Shown: one piece after another, positions 17,577-25,531 of the stretch
Layout: the number at the start of each line of letters is the position of its first letter
How positions within the stretch are numbered: position 1 is the first letter of the stretch
Assembly (NCBI GenBank): GCA_947623205.1
Contig: CANQGM010000002.1
Span: forward strand, 121,410-185,409
Reading direction: 5' to 3'
Length of the DNA: 64,000 nucleotides
DNA from: an uncultured Clostridia bacterium
Lineage (GTDB): Bacteria; Bacillota; Clostridia; Oscillospirales; Acutalibacteraceae
The notes under the pieces: generated by a model
Told to the model about the DNA's origin: nothing
The model's input: the letters and a program-made list of their open reading frames with translations, nothing else
Database searches by the model: none
Program-made: the position numbers and the translations under genes

Positions 17577-17614
17577 ACGCCGGATTCCGTCAGGGGGACG
17601 GCGTTTTATTTTTT
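17577..17614 (+). terminator. Terminator of the tRNA unit
   Basis: Stem ACGCCG (17577-17582) with CGGCGT (17599-17604), then TTTATTTTTT. Confidence 0.8.
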
Positions 17615-17634
17615 AATATGTACGGAGGTATTTT

Positions 17635-18093
17635 GTGAAAAAGGTAATTTCTTTTGCAACAATTATTTTTATGTGCATTTCAATGCTTACAGGCTGCGGC
17701 GCATCTGACGTTAAACTTGAGGAAGTAATGGAAAAAATCAATTCTGATTTCAGTCTTTCTCTTACACAGCTTGAAAGCGCCGATGAATTAAAAACTTATT
17801 ACAGCATTTCTCCTGATGACGTAAAGCAGTTTGCTGCTGAAATTGATTCAAACAACAATGCCCCTGTTGAAATTGTAATGATCGAAGCTGTTGATTCAAC
17901 AGCGGCAGATAACATAGAACAGGCTCTCACAACACGATATAATTCAATTTACAGCCAGTATTCTTCTTACAGTACTGACCGGCTTGATGTTGTAAGAAAC
18001 AGCAAGGTTACAAAAGACGGCAATTTTGTAAGTATGATCGTTGCGGAAAAATCATCGGAAATGCTTGAAGTTTATTATCAGTATGTAAAATAA
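17635..18093 (+). CDS. DUF4358 lipoprotein
   Basis: Secreted lipoprotein of unknown function, 152 residues. The signal peptide ends in a lipobox LTGCG with the lipidated Cys at residue 21. The remainder resembles DUF4358 proteins common in Clostridia, with the segment YYSISPDDVKQFAAEID and a C-terminal IVAEKSSEMLEVYYQYVK. It starts with GTG, eight bases after GGAGG. It sits 73 bases ahead of pcrA in the same direction, but no functional link is suggested. Confidence 0.82.
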   Translation: MKKVISFATIIFMCISMLTGCGASDVKLEEVMEKINSDFSLSLTQLESADELKTYYSISPDDVKQFAAEIDSNNNAPVEIVMIEAVDSTAADNIEQALTTRYNSIYSQYSSYSTDRLDVVRNSKVTKDGNFVSMIVAEKSSEMLEVYYQYVK

Positions 18094-18166
18094 TATTGGC
18101 TTCTTGACAGTTAAATTAACGCGCACACCGCACGTTTGTTTCATAATTTTTAAGGCAGGAAGTACA

Positions 18167-20419
18167 ATGACACAGTCCGAAATTCAAAAAGACTTTTTTC
18201 ATATGAACCCAATGCAGCAACAGGCTGTTTTTACGACCGAAGGGCCTTTGCTTATTCTTGCAGGCGCAGGCTCGGGTAAAACCACGGTTCTTGTAAACAG
18301 AATTGCATACATTTTAAAATGTGGACTTTGCAAACCTTGGAATATACTTGCAATTACCTTTACCAATAAGGCGGCAGGTGAACTTAAAGAGCGTATCTGT
18401 AATGCCGTCCCTGAGGGCGGCGCAGATATTTGGGCGGCAACATTTCATTCGACCTGTGCAAGAATACTTCGCAGGTACGGCGACAGAATCGGTTATACAT
18501 CGCATTTCACAGTTTATGGAACAGATGACCAGAAAAAACTAATTAAAGATATTTTAAAGCAGCTTCATATAGATGAAAAAATATTGCCCGCAAAGGTAAT
18601 ACTTTCTGAGATTTCAAAGGCCAAAGACAAAATGCAAAAGCCGTCCGAAATGCTTAAAGAAGCCGAATACGACAGCCGAAAAGCGTCGATTGCCAAGGCT
18701 TATGAAATTTATCAGACGCGTTTGAAAACAGCCGACGCAATGGATTTTGACGATATGCTTTGCAATACGGTTCTGCTCTTTGAAAAATATCCCGAAATTC
18801 TTGAGTATTATCAGAATCAGTTTAAATACATAATGGTTGACGAGTACCAGGATACAAATAAAATTCAGTATAAATTTGTAAGTATGCTTGCAGAAAAATA
18901 CGGTAATATATGTGTTGTGGGCGACGACGACCAGAGTATCTATAAATTCCGCGGAGCAACAATAGAAAACATTCTTTCTTTTGAAAACACCTTTAAGGGT
19001 GCAAAAATTATCAGACTTGAGCAAAATTACCGCAGCACTAAAAATATTCTTAATGCGGCAAACGGTGTTATTGCCAATAATAAAATGCGCAAGGGCAAAA
19101 CTTTGTGGACAGAAAATTCAAAGGGAGATAAAATAGAAGTTCATACCTCATCATCTGAACGCGAAGAGGCTGCATTTATTGCTCAAACTATCCTTAACGG
19201 AGTCGAAAAGGGAAGAAAATTCTCTGATTTTGCAGTGCTTTACAGAATGAATGCTCAGTCAAACGCTGTTGAGCAGGCAATGTCACGCAGCGGGATTCCT
19301 CACCGTGTTATAGGGGGACACCGTTTTTATGACCGTGAAGAGATCCGCGATATGGTAGCATATTTACAGGTAATAAATAATCCTCACGATGATGTTCGCC
19401 TGAGCCGCATTATAAATGTACCTAAGAGGTCAATAGGCGCTGCTACCGTTCAGTATGCCGCTGATATTGCTTCGGGTATCGGCGAAAGCATTTATACTGT
19501 GATTAAAAACGCAGAAAGTTATCCTCAGCTTTCGCGCGCCGCCTCAAAATTAAAATCATTTGTTCAGCTTATTGACGGACTTATTGACGCTGAACAGAGC
19601 GGAGATTATTCTTTATCAGAATTATATAACCTTGTTATAGAGCATACAAATTATAAGGATTATTTAACTAACGAAAAAGAAAACAGCGAAGTTAGAATTG
19701 AAAATATTGAGGAACTCTCTTCAAATATTATTAAATTTGAAGAGGATTACGGCGAAGAAGCAGATTTATCGTCGTTCCTTGAAGAAATTTCTCTGCAAAC
19801 TGATATTGACAATTACGACGCCGATGCCGACTCTTGTGTAATGATGACCTTGCACAGTGCAAAAGGTCTTGAATTTCCCGTAGTATTTATTGCCGGAATG
19901 GAGGACGGAATTTTTCCGTCAATGTCGTCTGTTTTAAATCCGGACGAGCTTTACGAAGAGCGCCGTCTTGCATATGTGGGAATTACAAGAGCTAAGGAAA
20001 AGCTTTATTTAACAAAGACCAACTCAAGAATGCTTTTCGGATACACAACACATAATAAAGCATCACGTTTTATTAATGAAATACCGGATGAGCTGATTGA
20101 TTTTACCGGAGGCGGCAGCCTTTATAACAATTTTACTTCTCAATCCGATTCTTCAGGTCTATTTTCATCTGACAGAATTTCGATAGGTGAAGCAAATAAA
20201 TCTCCATATTCAAAAAAATTATTCGGCGGTTTCACAAAACCTGCCGTTCAGAGCGGAACTGTATATAATGTCGGCGATGTTGTTCTGCATAAAGTTTTTG
20301 GAAAAGGTATGGTAATGAAAGCTGAGAAAATGGGCAGCGATACCATGCTTGAAATTGCTTTTGATAAGGCAGGAACAAAAACACTAATGGCTAATTTCAG
20401 TAAAATGCAGAAAATTTAA
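18167..20419 (+). CDS. pcrA: ATP-dependent DNA helicase PcrA/UvrD family
   Basis: Superfamily 1A 3'-5' helicase used in repair and in resolving replication-transcription conflicts. 750 residues from ATG 18167, which has AGGAAG upstream; the longer track start has no ribosome site. Motifs: Walker A GAGSGKT (33-39), Ia ITFTNKAA, II VDEYQDTN, III GDDDQSIYKFRGA, IV QNYRS, V MTLHSAKGLEFPVVFIAG, VI YVGITRAK. The C-terminal GDVVLHKVFGKGMV block is the Tudor-like domain that binds RNA polymerase in PcrA. No LexA-like box is seen upstream. Confidence 0.95.
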   Translation: MTQSEIQKDFFHMNPMQQQAVFTTEGPLLILAGAGSGKTTVLVNRIAYILKCGLCKPWNILAITFTNKAAGELKERICNAVPEGGADIWAATFHSTCARILRRYGDRIGYTSHFTVYGTDDQKKLIKDILKQLHIDEKILPAKVILSEISKAKDKMQKPSEMLKEAEYDSRKASIAKAYEIYQTRLKTADAMDFDDMLCNTVLLFEKYPEILEYYQNQFKYIMVDEYQDTNKIQYKFVSMLAEKYGNICVVGDDDQSIYKFRGATIENILSFENTFKGAKIIRLEQNYRSTKNILNAANGVIANNKMRKGKTLWTENSKGDKIEVHTSSSEREEAAFIAQTILNGVEKGRKFSDFAVLYRMNAQSNAVEQAMSRSGIPHRVIGGHRFYDREEIRDMVAYLQVINNPHDDVRLSRIINVPKRSIGAATVQYAADIASGIGESIYTVIKNAESYPQLSRAASKLKSFVQLIDGLIDAEQSGDYSLSELYNLVIEHTNYKDYLTNEKENSEVRIENIEELSSNIIKFEEDYGEEADLSSFLEEISLQTDIDNYDADADSCVMMTLHSAKGLEFPVVFIAGMEDGIFPSMSSVLNPDELYEERRLAYVGITRAKEKLYLTKTNSRMLFGYTTHNKASRFINEIPDELIDFTGGGSLYNNFTSQSDSSGLFSSDRISIGEANKSPYSKKLFGGFTKPAVQSGTVYNVGDVVLHKVFGKGMVMKAEKMGSDTMLEIAFDKAGTKTLMANFSKMQKI

Positions 20420-20430
20420 GGGTGATTTTT

Positions 20431-21642
20431 ATGGTTGATCGTTTTAAAACTATGGTTTGCCTTATTTTATCTTTTACTATGATCATCTCCCTTGCGGGAT
20501 GTGTTAAAGAATCAGATAATGATAATATACAAACAACCGCTGTACAGACCACTCAAGAGGAAACTGTACAGACTTCATTAGCTACAGCTGACACGGCGGC
20601 ACCGGAAACTAAAAAAATTACTTTAAATTACAATAGAATAAAGCAGAATTCAGATAAAATTAAAAAGGATTTTGACAACCTTATTACAAGAAAAAGATTT
20701 AAAGGCGTTGTATATACAAAAATCGGCAATGACTTTGAATATATAGGCTCAAACGGATTTTCAAATCAGGATTCTCATAAAAAAAATTCTTTAAATACAA
20801 ACTACTATGCAGGTCCGGTAACACAACAACTTACTGCGGCGGCAATTATGCTGCTTCAGGAGGACGAAAAGCTGACTACCTCGGACAAACTTGAAAAATA
20901 TTATCCCGACTATAAATACGGTGATAAAATAACTATAAAGAATCTTCTTACTATGACGGCAGGACTTCCGGATTGTTATTATAAAGGCACAAGTACAGAA
21001 AAGGGAAGCGTGTACCGATTAAGCGAGCTGCCTTATGATGTTTTTGAAGAAGCTGACGCGGACGATAACCGCAGGTCTGTATTAAATTGGATTTTGTCAC
21101 AGGATACTGTGTTTAAACCGGGCGAAAAGTTTGCTTATTCAAACAGTTCGTATTATGTTCTTGGCGATATAATAGAAAAAGTCAGCGGTATGTCATATGA
21201 AACTTATGTAACTGAAAACATTCTTGACCCCCTCGGAATGACCTCAAGCGGATTTAAAGCAACAGATTCTCTCGCAACGGGTTATCAGGATATATATGAA
21301 AATAACTGGATACTTTATCCCGGGGTCGCTTATTCTGCGTCAGGATTAATTACAAATGTTCCCGATATAATTAAATGGGTCGGAGCTGTTACCGGCGATG
21401 ATTTTCTGACTGAAAAATCACGCAATGAAATGTTTGCTTCATTAAATTCAAACTATTCATACGGAGTTTTTGCGGACGATAAAAATTATCAAGCAGGCGG
21501 TTCTTTCTACCGCTTTAGTTCATTTTTGTATTATAACGCAGATATGTCAAATGTATTTATAGCATTTTCAAACTATACTCAGTCAGACCCAAAAGAAATC
21601 TATAATGAATATTCAAATATTTTAAAACCATTTTACGGTTGA
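20431..21642 (+). CDS. Serine hydrolase-fold (beta-lactamase family) lipoprotein with lost catalytic residues
   Basis: 403 residues from ATG 20431 (AAGGGTG upstream). A lipobox SLAGC gives lipidated Cys24, then a Thr-rich linker, then a class C beta-lactamase/PBP4*-like domain. The expected SxxK nucleophile motif, normally like GSVTKQ, here reads GPVTQQ: Pro129 replaces Ser and Gln132 replaces Lys. The second motif YSN is kept in FAYSNSSYYVLGD, while the usual HxG near the C-terminus is QAGG. Fold is clear; hydrolase activity by the usual mechanism is not possible. Probably a pseudo-enzyme that binds peptidoglycan or peptide. Starts 11 bases after pcrA. Confidence 0.82.
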   Translation: MVDRFKTMVCLILSFTMIISLAGCVKESDNDNIQTTAVQTTQEETVQTSLATADTAAPETKKITLNYNRIKQNSDKIKKDFDNLITRKRFKGVVYTKIGNDFEYIGSNGFSNQDSHKKNSLNTNYYAGPVTQQLTAAAIMLLQEDEKLTTSDKLEKYYPDYKYGDKITIKNLLTMTAGLPDCYYKGTSTEKGSVYRLSELPYDVFEEADADDNRRSVLNWILSQDTVFKPGEKFAYSNSSYYVLGDIIEKVSGMSYETYVTENILDPLGMTSSGFKATDSLATGYQDIYENNWILYPGVAYSASGLITNVPDIIKWVGAVTGDDFLTEKSRNEMFASLNSNYSYGVFADDKNYQAGGSFYRFSSFLYYNADMSNVFIAFSNYTQSDPKEIYNEYSNILKPFYG

Positions 21643-21659
21643 TTATCACAAAATATAAA

Positions 21660-21724
21660 AACCTCCATAAAATGTATTGTTACAGTGCCGCTAAATACAG
21701 CCTGTTAATACTTTTACGGAGGTT
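21660..21724 (+). promoter_or_regulatory. Long-range hairpin pairing with the Cys-rich gene's Shine-Dalgarno
   Basis: AACCTCC-A-TAAAA (21660-21672) pairs with TTTTA-C-GGAGGTT (21712-21724), 12 of 13 positions. The GGAGG in the 3' arm is the ribosome site of the gene at 21731, so an upstream anti-Shine-Dalgarno can hide it; the same structure followed by ATTTTT could act as a terminator for the previous gene. Confidence 0.55.
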
Positions 21725-21730
21725 ATTTTT

Positions 21731-22585
21731 ATGCCAGATGTACCTTTCGATTCAGGTCAAAATCAAAGTCAGTCTGACACGCTGTCAAATGCCAATAGTG
21801 AAACAGTATGCATAGATGCAAATCGCATTTATGACAGCTGTGGGGCAAAAGACTGTCTGAGTGACTTGACGCTTTTGTTTACCGAAGAAAATCAAAATTT
21901 GGTAAACAGCGCTTGTTCAGTACGTATTTGTAATGCAACCGTAATTACTGCTACTGTTGATGTTGAACCTGTTGCATTCCACAGAGGATTTTATGCAATT
22001 GATATGGTATTTTACTTTGATGTAAGCTGTGAAATTTATACATCAACAGGTACCATTCCCACAACAGTAAACGGTCTTGCGGTATATGGAAAACGTGTTG
22101 TTCTTTACGGAAGCGAAGGCTGTACAAAAACTTTTACAAGTGACAGCGAAACAGTTTGTGAAGAATTAAATAATTCCTGTAATTCATGCACATACCAGAG
22201 TAATCTGCCCAGAGCAAGTGTACAAATTTCAAATCCAATGGCTCTTTCTGCAAAGCTGAATGAACACGGACGCTGCCGCCAAATACCGTGCGGTAACATT
22301 CCGCAGTGCGTTGCTGCACATTTCGGAGGAGAACTTGTACAGCCGGGTCCAAGGTGGATTTCCGCAACAATAGGTATTTTCACAATTACTCAGCTTGAAC
22401 GCAGCGTACAGCTTATGATACCGTCATATGACTTCTGCGTTCCGCGCAAAGAATGTGCTGCAAGAACAGACGACCCTTGCGAAGTTTTCAGTAAAATTGA
22501 ATTTCCTACTGATTCTTTTTTCCCCCCTACTGTTGGAGAGTGCGACAGAGAAAGCACGCCGTTTGAATGTTCTTGTCAGGAATGA
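21731..22585 (+). CDS. Cys-rich conserved clostridial protein of unknown function
   Basis: Not assigned to a named function. 284 residues with 19 cysteines, no signal peptide or membrane helix. The pattern SETVCIDANRIYDSCGAKDCLSD at the N-terminus, VEPVAFHRGFYAIDMVFYF, KRVVLYGSEG and the C-terminal YDFCVPRKEC...DDPCEVFSKIEFP recalls a conserved hypothetical family that I remember from spore-forming Firmicutes; a spore-coat or exosporium role is only a guess. Rich in beta-type alternation. GGAGG precedes ATG but is sequestered by an inverted repeat. A clear terminator follows. Confidence 0.65.
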   Translation: MPDVPFDSGQNQSQSDTLSNANSETVCIDANRIYDSCGAKDCLSDLTLLFTEENQNLVNSACSVRICNATVITATVDVEPVAFHRGFYAIDMVFYFDVSCEIYTSTGTIPTTVNGLAVYGKRVVLYGSEGCTKTFTSDSETVCEELNNSCNSCTYQSNLPRASVQISNPMALSAKLNEHGRCRQIPCGNIPQCVAAHFGGELVQPGPRWISATIGIFTITQLERSVQLMIPSYDFCVPRKECAARTDDPCEVFSKIEFPTDSFFPPTVGECDRESTPFECSCQE

Positions 22586-22602
22586 GAAAAATAATATAAG
22601 AA

Positions 22603-22637
22603 AAGCGAGGCTGTATATTTAGTCTCGCTTTTTTTAT
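22603..22637 (+). terminator. Terminator after the Cys-rich gene
   Basis: AAGCGAGGCT (22603-22612) pairs with AGTCTCGCTT (22621-22630), one G-T pair, then TTTTTTATT. Confidence 0.88.
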
Positions 22638-22665
22638 TCTTAATTCGTAATAATGTCGTTTTATC

Positions 22666-23232
22666 TTACTTATTAAAATTCCATTCGTAAATTTTATTTT
22701 TATTAACAACATACGCTTCTTTTGCTAAATTTGCAAGAGGGGCGTCACTTATACTGTCAGAGTAAAATTTTTCTATTTGTACATTTCCTAAACATTCATT
22801 TAATCTTCTTACTTTTTCTTCTCCGTGACAGTTAATGCCGGAATATTTACCGGTTTTGCTGTTTACCTTTGAGGCAATAACATATTTAATGCCAAGTTCT
22901 TTGCAAATCGGTTTAATCAAAAATTCGGGTGAGGCCGAAATTATAATGTCGTCATCCCTATGTTGGTTTAAGTAAAAACCTTTGATTTTTGTTTTATTGA
23001 CACTCCAAAAATCGAAAACATCTTTTTCTGTATTGCAAAAATTAAGAAATCGGTACATTTTTTCTTTAAACTGTGTTTTAGTACCGATTTTAAATATGTA
23101 GAATTTTATAAATGAAAACAAAAGAGAGGGGAAAAGAGCAATAATTTTTTTGTGCCTTTTCAAACAAAAAAAATAAAAGTCGGCTGTTGAATCACCGTCA
23201 TATATTGTGTTGTCAAAGTCATATATGTTCAT
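22666..23232 (-). CDS. HAD superfamily phosphatase (subfamily IB-like)
   Basis: Haloacid-dehalogenase-fold phosphatase of 188 residues. Motif I YDFDNTIYDGDST is at residues 4-16 with the nucleophilic Asp5 and acid/base Asp7; motif II IISASPEF near 98; motif III/IV lysine and FYSDSISDAPL with the metal aspartates near 157-164. A hydrophobic cap segment (about 26-52) resembles phosphoserine phosphatase-like IB members that act on membrane-lipid precursors. Substrate unknown. Single-gene unit with its own promoter. Confidence 0.82.
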   Translation of the reverse strand: MNIYDFDNTIYDGDSTADFYFFCLKRHKKIIALFPSLLFSFIKFYIFKIGTKTQFKEKMYRFLNFCNTEKDVFDFWSVNKTKIKGFYLNQHRDDDIIISASPEFLIKPICKELGIKYVIASKVNSKTGKYSGINCHGEEKVRRLNECLGNVQIEKFYSDSISDAPLANLAKEAYVVNKNKIYEWNFNK

Positions 23233-23276
23233 AAAAATTTCAAGTCTTTCTCACAAAACTGTTAGGTTTATTTTTT

Positions 23277-23305
23277 ATTATAATATTAATTACAGTTTTT
23301 TTCAA
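23277..23305 (-). promoter_or_regulatory. Sigma-A promoter for HAD phosphatase
   Basis: On the minus strand: -35 TTGAAA (23300-23305), 17-base spacer, consensus -10 TATAAT (23277-23282). Confidence 0.75.
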
Positions 23306-23341
23306 GAAAAACAGAATTTTCAACTTATTTTAATTCTTTCA

Positions 23342-23370
23342 TTGCGTTTTTTAATAAATTATTGTATAGT
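23342..23370 (+). promoter_or_regulatory. Sigma-A promoter for DUF5685-J-domain cluster
   Basis: -35 TTGCGT (23342-23347), 17-base spacer, -10 TATAGT (23365-23370), 36 bases ahead of the GTG start. Confidence 0.65.
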
Positions 23371-23406
23371 ATAGAATAAGATTTTTTATAATAAGGGAGT
23401 AAACCG

Positions 23407-24267
23407 GTGTTTGGTTATTTGCAGGTTCAGAAAAGCGAGCTTTTGGTGCGTGAATTTGAAGCGTACAAAGCAGTGTACTGCGGCTTGTGCAAACAAATGG
23501 GAAAAGACTACTCGTTTTTAACCCGTTTCAGTTTAAGCTATGACTGCGCCTACTATGCAATGCTGTTAATGTCCTTTCACCGTTCTTGCAGCGGATTTAT
23601 AGACAGACGCTGTACTTTTAATCCTCTTAAAAAATGCAGGTTTGCTCTCACCGAATCTGACAGCTATGGCAAAGCGGCAGCGTTTTCTGTTATTTCGGCT
23701 TATTTTAAGCTGAAGGATGATATATCGGACAGCAGGCTTTTTAAGCGTATAATGTACAGAATGATTTTGCCGTTTTTTTCACACTGGCGCAAAAAGGCGG
23801 CAAAAAAATATGCCGATATTGATAACCTTATTTCACAAATGATGGACTTGCAGTATGAGGCGGAACATAATTTGGAGTGCTCGGTTGACAGGGCGGCACA
23901 TCCAACGGCCTTTTTGCTTGGAAACATATTTTCGCTTGAAGCAAAAGATGAAACAGACAGGCGTGTGCTTTATGAGTTTGGCTATCAACTCGGCAGGTGG
24001 ATATATCTTATAGATGCGGCAGATGATGTAGTTCAGGATAAAAAGAGCGGAAATTATAATCCTTTTATTGACAGCAACGGAAAAATTGCAAAAGTTGATT
24101 ATATTGCGGCAGTTTTAAATCAATCGTTGGCGCGCGCCTATGACGCATATAACCTTATAGACTTAACTGATTTTAAGGGTATTTTGGATAATATGATTTT
24201 AAAAGGTTTTCCGACTGTTCAAAATAAAATAACCGATAAACTTTACACGGAGGTAAAAAATGAATAA
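23407..24267 (+). CDS. DUF5685 family protein
   Basis: Function unknown. 286 residues starting at GTG with AAGGGAG eight bases upstream. The N-terminal [20 protein letters not shown] followed by [14 protein letters not shown] is the DUF5685 hallmark, with conserved cysteines (CGLC, SCSGF, RRCTF, KKCRF) that could bind metal. The helical second half contains [27 protein letters not shown], an Asp-rich arrangement reminiscent of all-alpha terpenoid-synthase-like metal sites, though this is only resemblance. Its last 8 bases overlap the J-domain gene, implying translational coupling. Confidence 0.82.
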   Translation: MFGYLQVQKSELLVREFEAYKAVYCGLCKQMGKDYSFLTRFSLSYDCAYYAMLLMSFHRSCSGFIDRRCTFNPLKKCRFALTESDSYGKAAAFSVISAYFKLKDDISDSRLFKRIMYRMILPFFSHWRKKAAKKYADIDNLISQMMDLQYEAEHNLECSVDRAAHPTAFLLGNIFSLEAKDETDRRVLYEFGYQLGRWIYLIDAADDVVQDKKSGNYNPFIDSNGKIAKVDYIAAVLNQSLARAYDAYNLIDLTDFKGILDNMILKGFPTVQNKITDKLYTEVKNE

Positions 24268-24868
24268 TCCTTATGAGGTACTGGGTGTATCTGAAACGGC
24301 GTCCGATGAAGAAATTAAAGATGCGTACCGCAGGCTTGCAAAAAAATATCATCCGGACAATTACACAGACAGTCCTCTTTCTGATATTGCAGAGCAGAAG
24401 ATGAAAGAAATAAATGAGGCATATGACCAAATAAACCAAATTCGCCAAAAGGGCAGGGGAACCGGTTCTGCTGGCAGCGGTAATTATTCCGGAAACGGCT
24501 CAAGCTCTCAGTTTTACAGCGTAAGAATTTATATTCAGCGAAATATGATAGACCAGGCCGAGCAAATTCTTGATTCTGCTCCGCAGGGAAACAGAACTGC
24601 CGAATGGTTTTACCTGAAGGGAATGTGCGCTTACCGCAGAGGATGGTCGGAACAAGCGTTCAGTTACTTTACTACGGCATGCAATATGAACCCCGGTAAC
24701 GGAGAGTATCGCGCGGCATTGAACAATATGCAGAATCAGCGGGCGTACAACTACGGAGGCTATAATCAGACAAATGTCGGAAATCAATCAGATTGTACTT
24801 GCTGCGACATATGCACCACTATTATGTGTGCGGATTGTTTGTGTGACTGTTGCAGAATGGGATGCTGA
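24260..24868 (+). CDS. J-domain protein with C-terminal cysteine cluster
   Basis: Putative Hsp70 co-chaperone, 202 residues. The J-domain spans residues 3-60 with the essential HPD at 31-33. A Gly/Ser-rich linker (about 68-84) follows, then a TPR-like helical region ([16 protein letters not shown]...[21 protein letters not shown]) and a tail with 10 cysteines in the last 26 residues (CTCCDIC...CADCLCDCC). It lacks the G/F and zinc-finger arrangement of canonical DnaJ, so it is a specialised J-protein. The start overlaps the DUF5685 stop by 8 bases; GGAGG is present. Confidence 0.9.
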   Translation: MNNPYEVLGVSETASDEEIKDAYRRLAKKYHPDNYTDSPLSDIAEQKMKEINEAYDQINQIRQKGRGTGSAGSGNYSGNGSSSQFYSVRIYIQRNMIDQAEQILDSAPQGNRTAEWFYLKGMCAYRRGWSEQAFSYFTTACNMNPGNGEYRAALNNMQNQRAYNYGGYNQTNVGNQSDCTCCDICTTIMCADCLCDCCRMGC

Positions 24869-24870
24869 AA

Positions 24871-25425
24871 ATGAAAAATAACGGTATAAATAATTCAACT
24901 TTAAGAGTAGCATTGTGCGGTATAATTGCGGCGCTCTGTCTTGTTCTTATGATTATGACAGGATTGATACCTATAGGAACTTATGCATTTCCGTGCTTTG
25001 CTGGTATTTTTATTTCTGCCATTGTAATTGAATACGGATGTAAATGGGCGTGGGGAGTTTATGTTGTAGCCTCAGTTCTGTCTTTGTTTCTTGCCGCAGA
25101 CAAAGAAGCTGTAATTTATTTTATTATGCTTTTCGGATATTATCCTATATTAAAGGGTGTTATTGAGAACAAGGTAAAAAAAAGACTTTTTCAGTATATG
25201 CTCAAATTTATAATTTTTAATGCGGCTGCCGTTGCGTCATTTTTTGCAGGTACATTTTTGCTGTCAATTCCGGCAGAGGAATATACCTTATTCGGCATAT
25301 ATGTTCCATGGATATTTTTAATAATTGGAAACCTGTTCTTTTTGCTGTATGATTTTGCCGTATCTGTTTTTATAGCTCAGTATATACAGCGCATTAGAGG
25401 AAAAATTTTCAAAAAAAATAAGTAG
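24871..25425 (+). CDS. Polytopic membrane protein, unknown function
   Basis: 184 residues with about five to six membrane helices. Not recognised with confidence; the N-terminal pattern LRVALCGIIAALCLVLMIMTGLIPIG followed by short loops resembles S-components of energy-coupling-factor transporters, but no substrate motif is visible. The start is uncertain: ATG 24871 is taken, two bases after the J-domain stop, but ATG 24862 is also in frame and would overlap it. Coupled to the two upstream genes. Confidence 0.6.
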   Translation: MKNNGINNSTLRVALCGIIAALCLVLMIMTGLIPIGTYAFPCFAGIFISAIVIEYGCKWAWGVYVVASVLSLFLAADKEAVIYFIMLFGYYPILKGVIENKVKKRLFQYMLKFIIFNAAAVASFFAGTFLLSIPAEEYTLFGIYVPWIFLIIGNLFFLLYDFAVSVFIAQYIQRIRGKIFKKNK

Positions 25426-25434
25426 TCCTTTTGC

Positions 25435-25463
25435 TTGCGATAACAGGTAAAATGTGTTACAAT
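25435..25463 (+). promoter_or_regulatory. Promoter for the secreted lysozyme-like gene
   Basis: -35 TTGCGA (25435-25440), 17-base spacer, -10 TACAAT (25458-25463). An inverted repeat TTACAAT (25457-25463) with ATTGTAA (25476-25482) overlaps the -10. Confidence 0.55.
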
Positions 25464-25531
25464 TAAATACATATTATTGTAATTGGTAAACTAATGGAAT
25501 TTTTTAATAAAAAATAAAAACAGGTGATTTT

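Noticed and set aside
20431-21642. Possible beta-lactamase resistance gene
   Set aside because: The SxxK Ser and Lys are both replaced and the HxG motif is lost, so no beta-lactam hydrolysis is expected.
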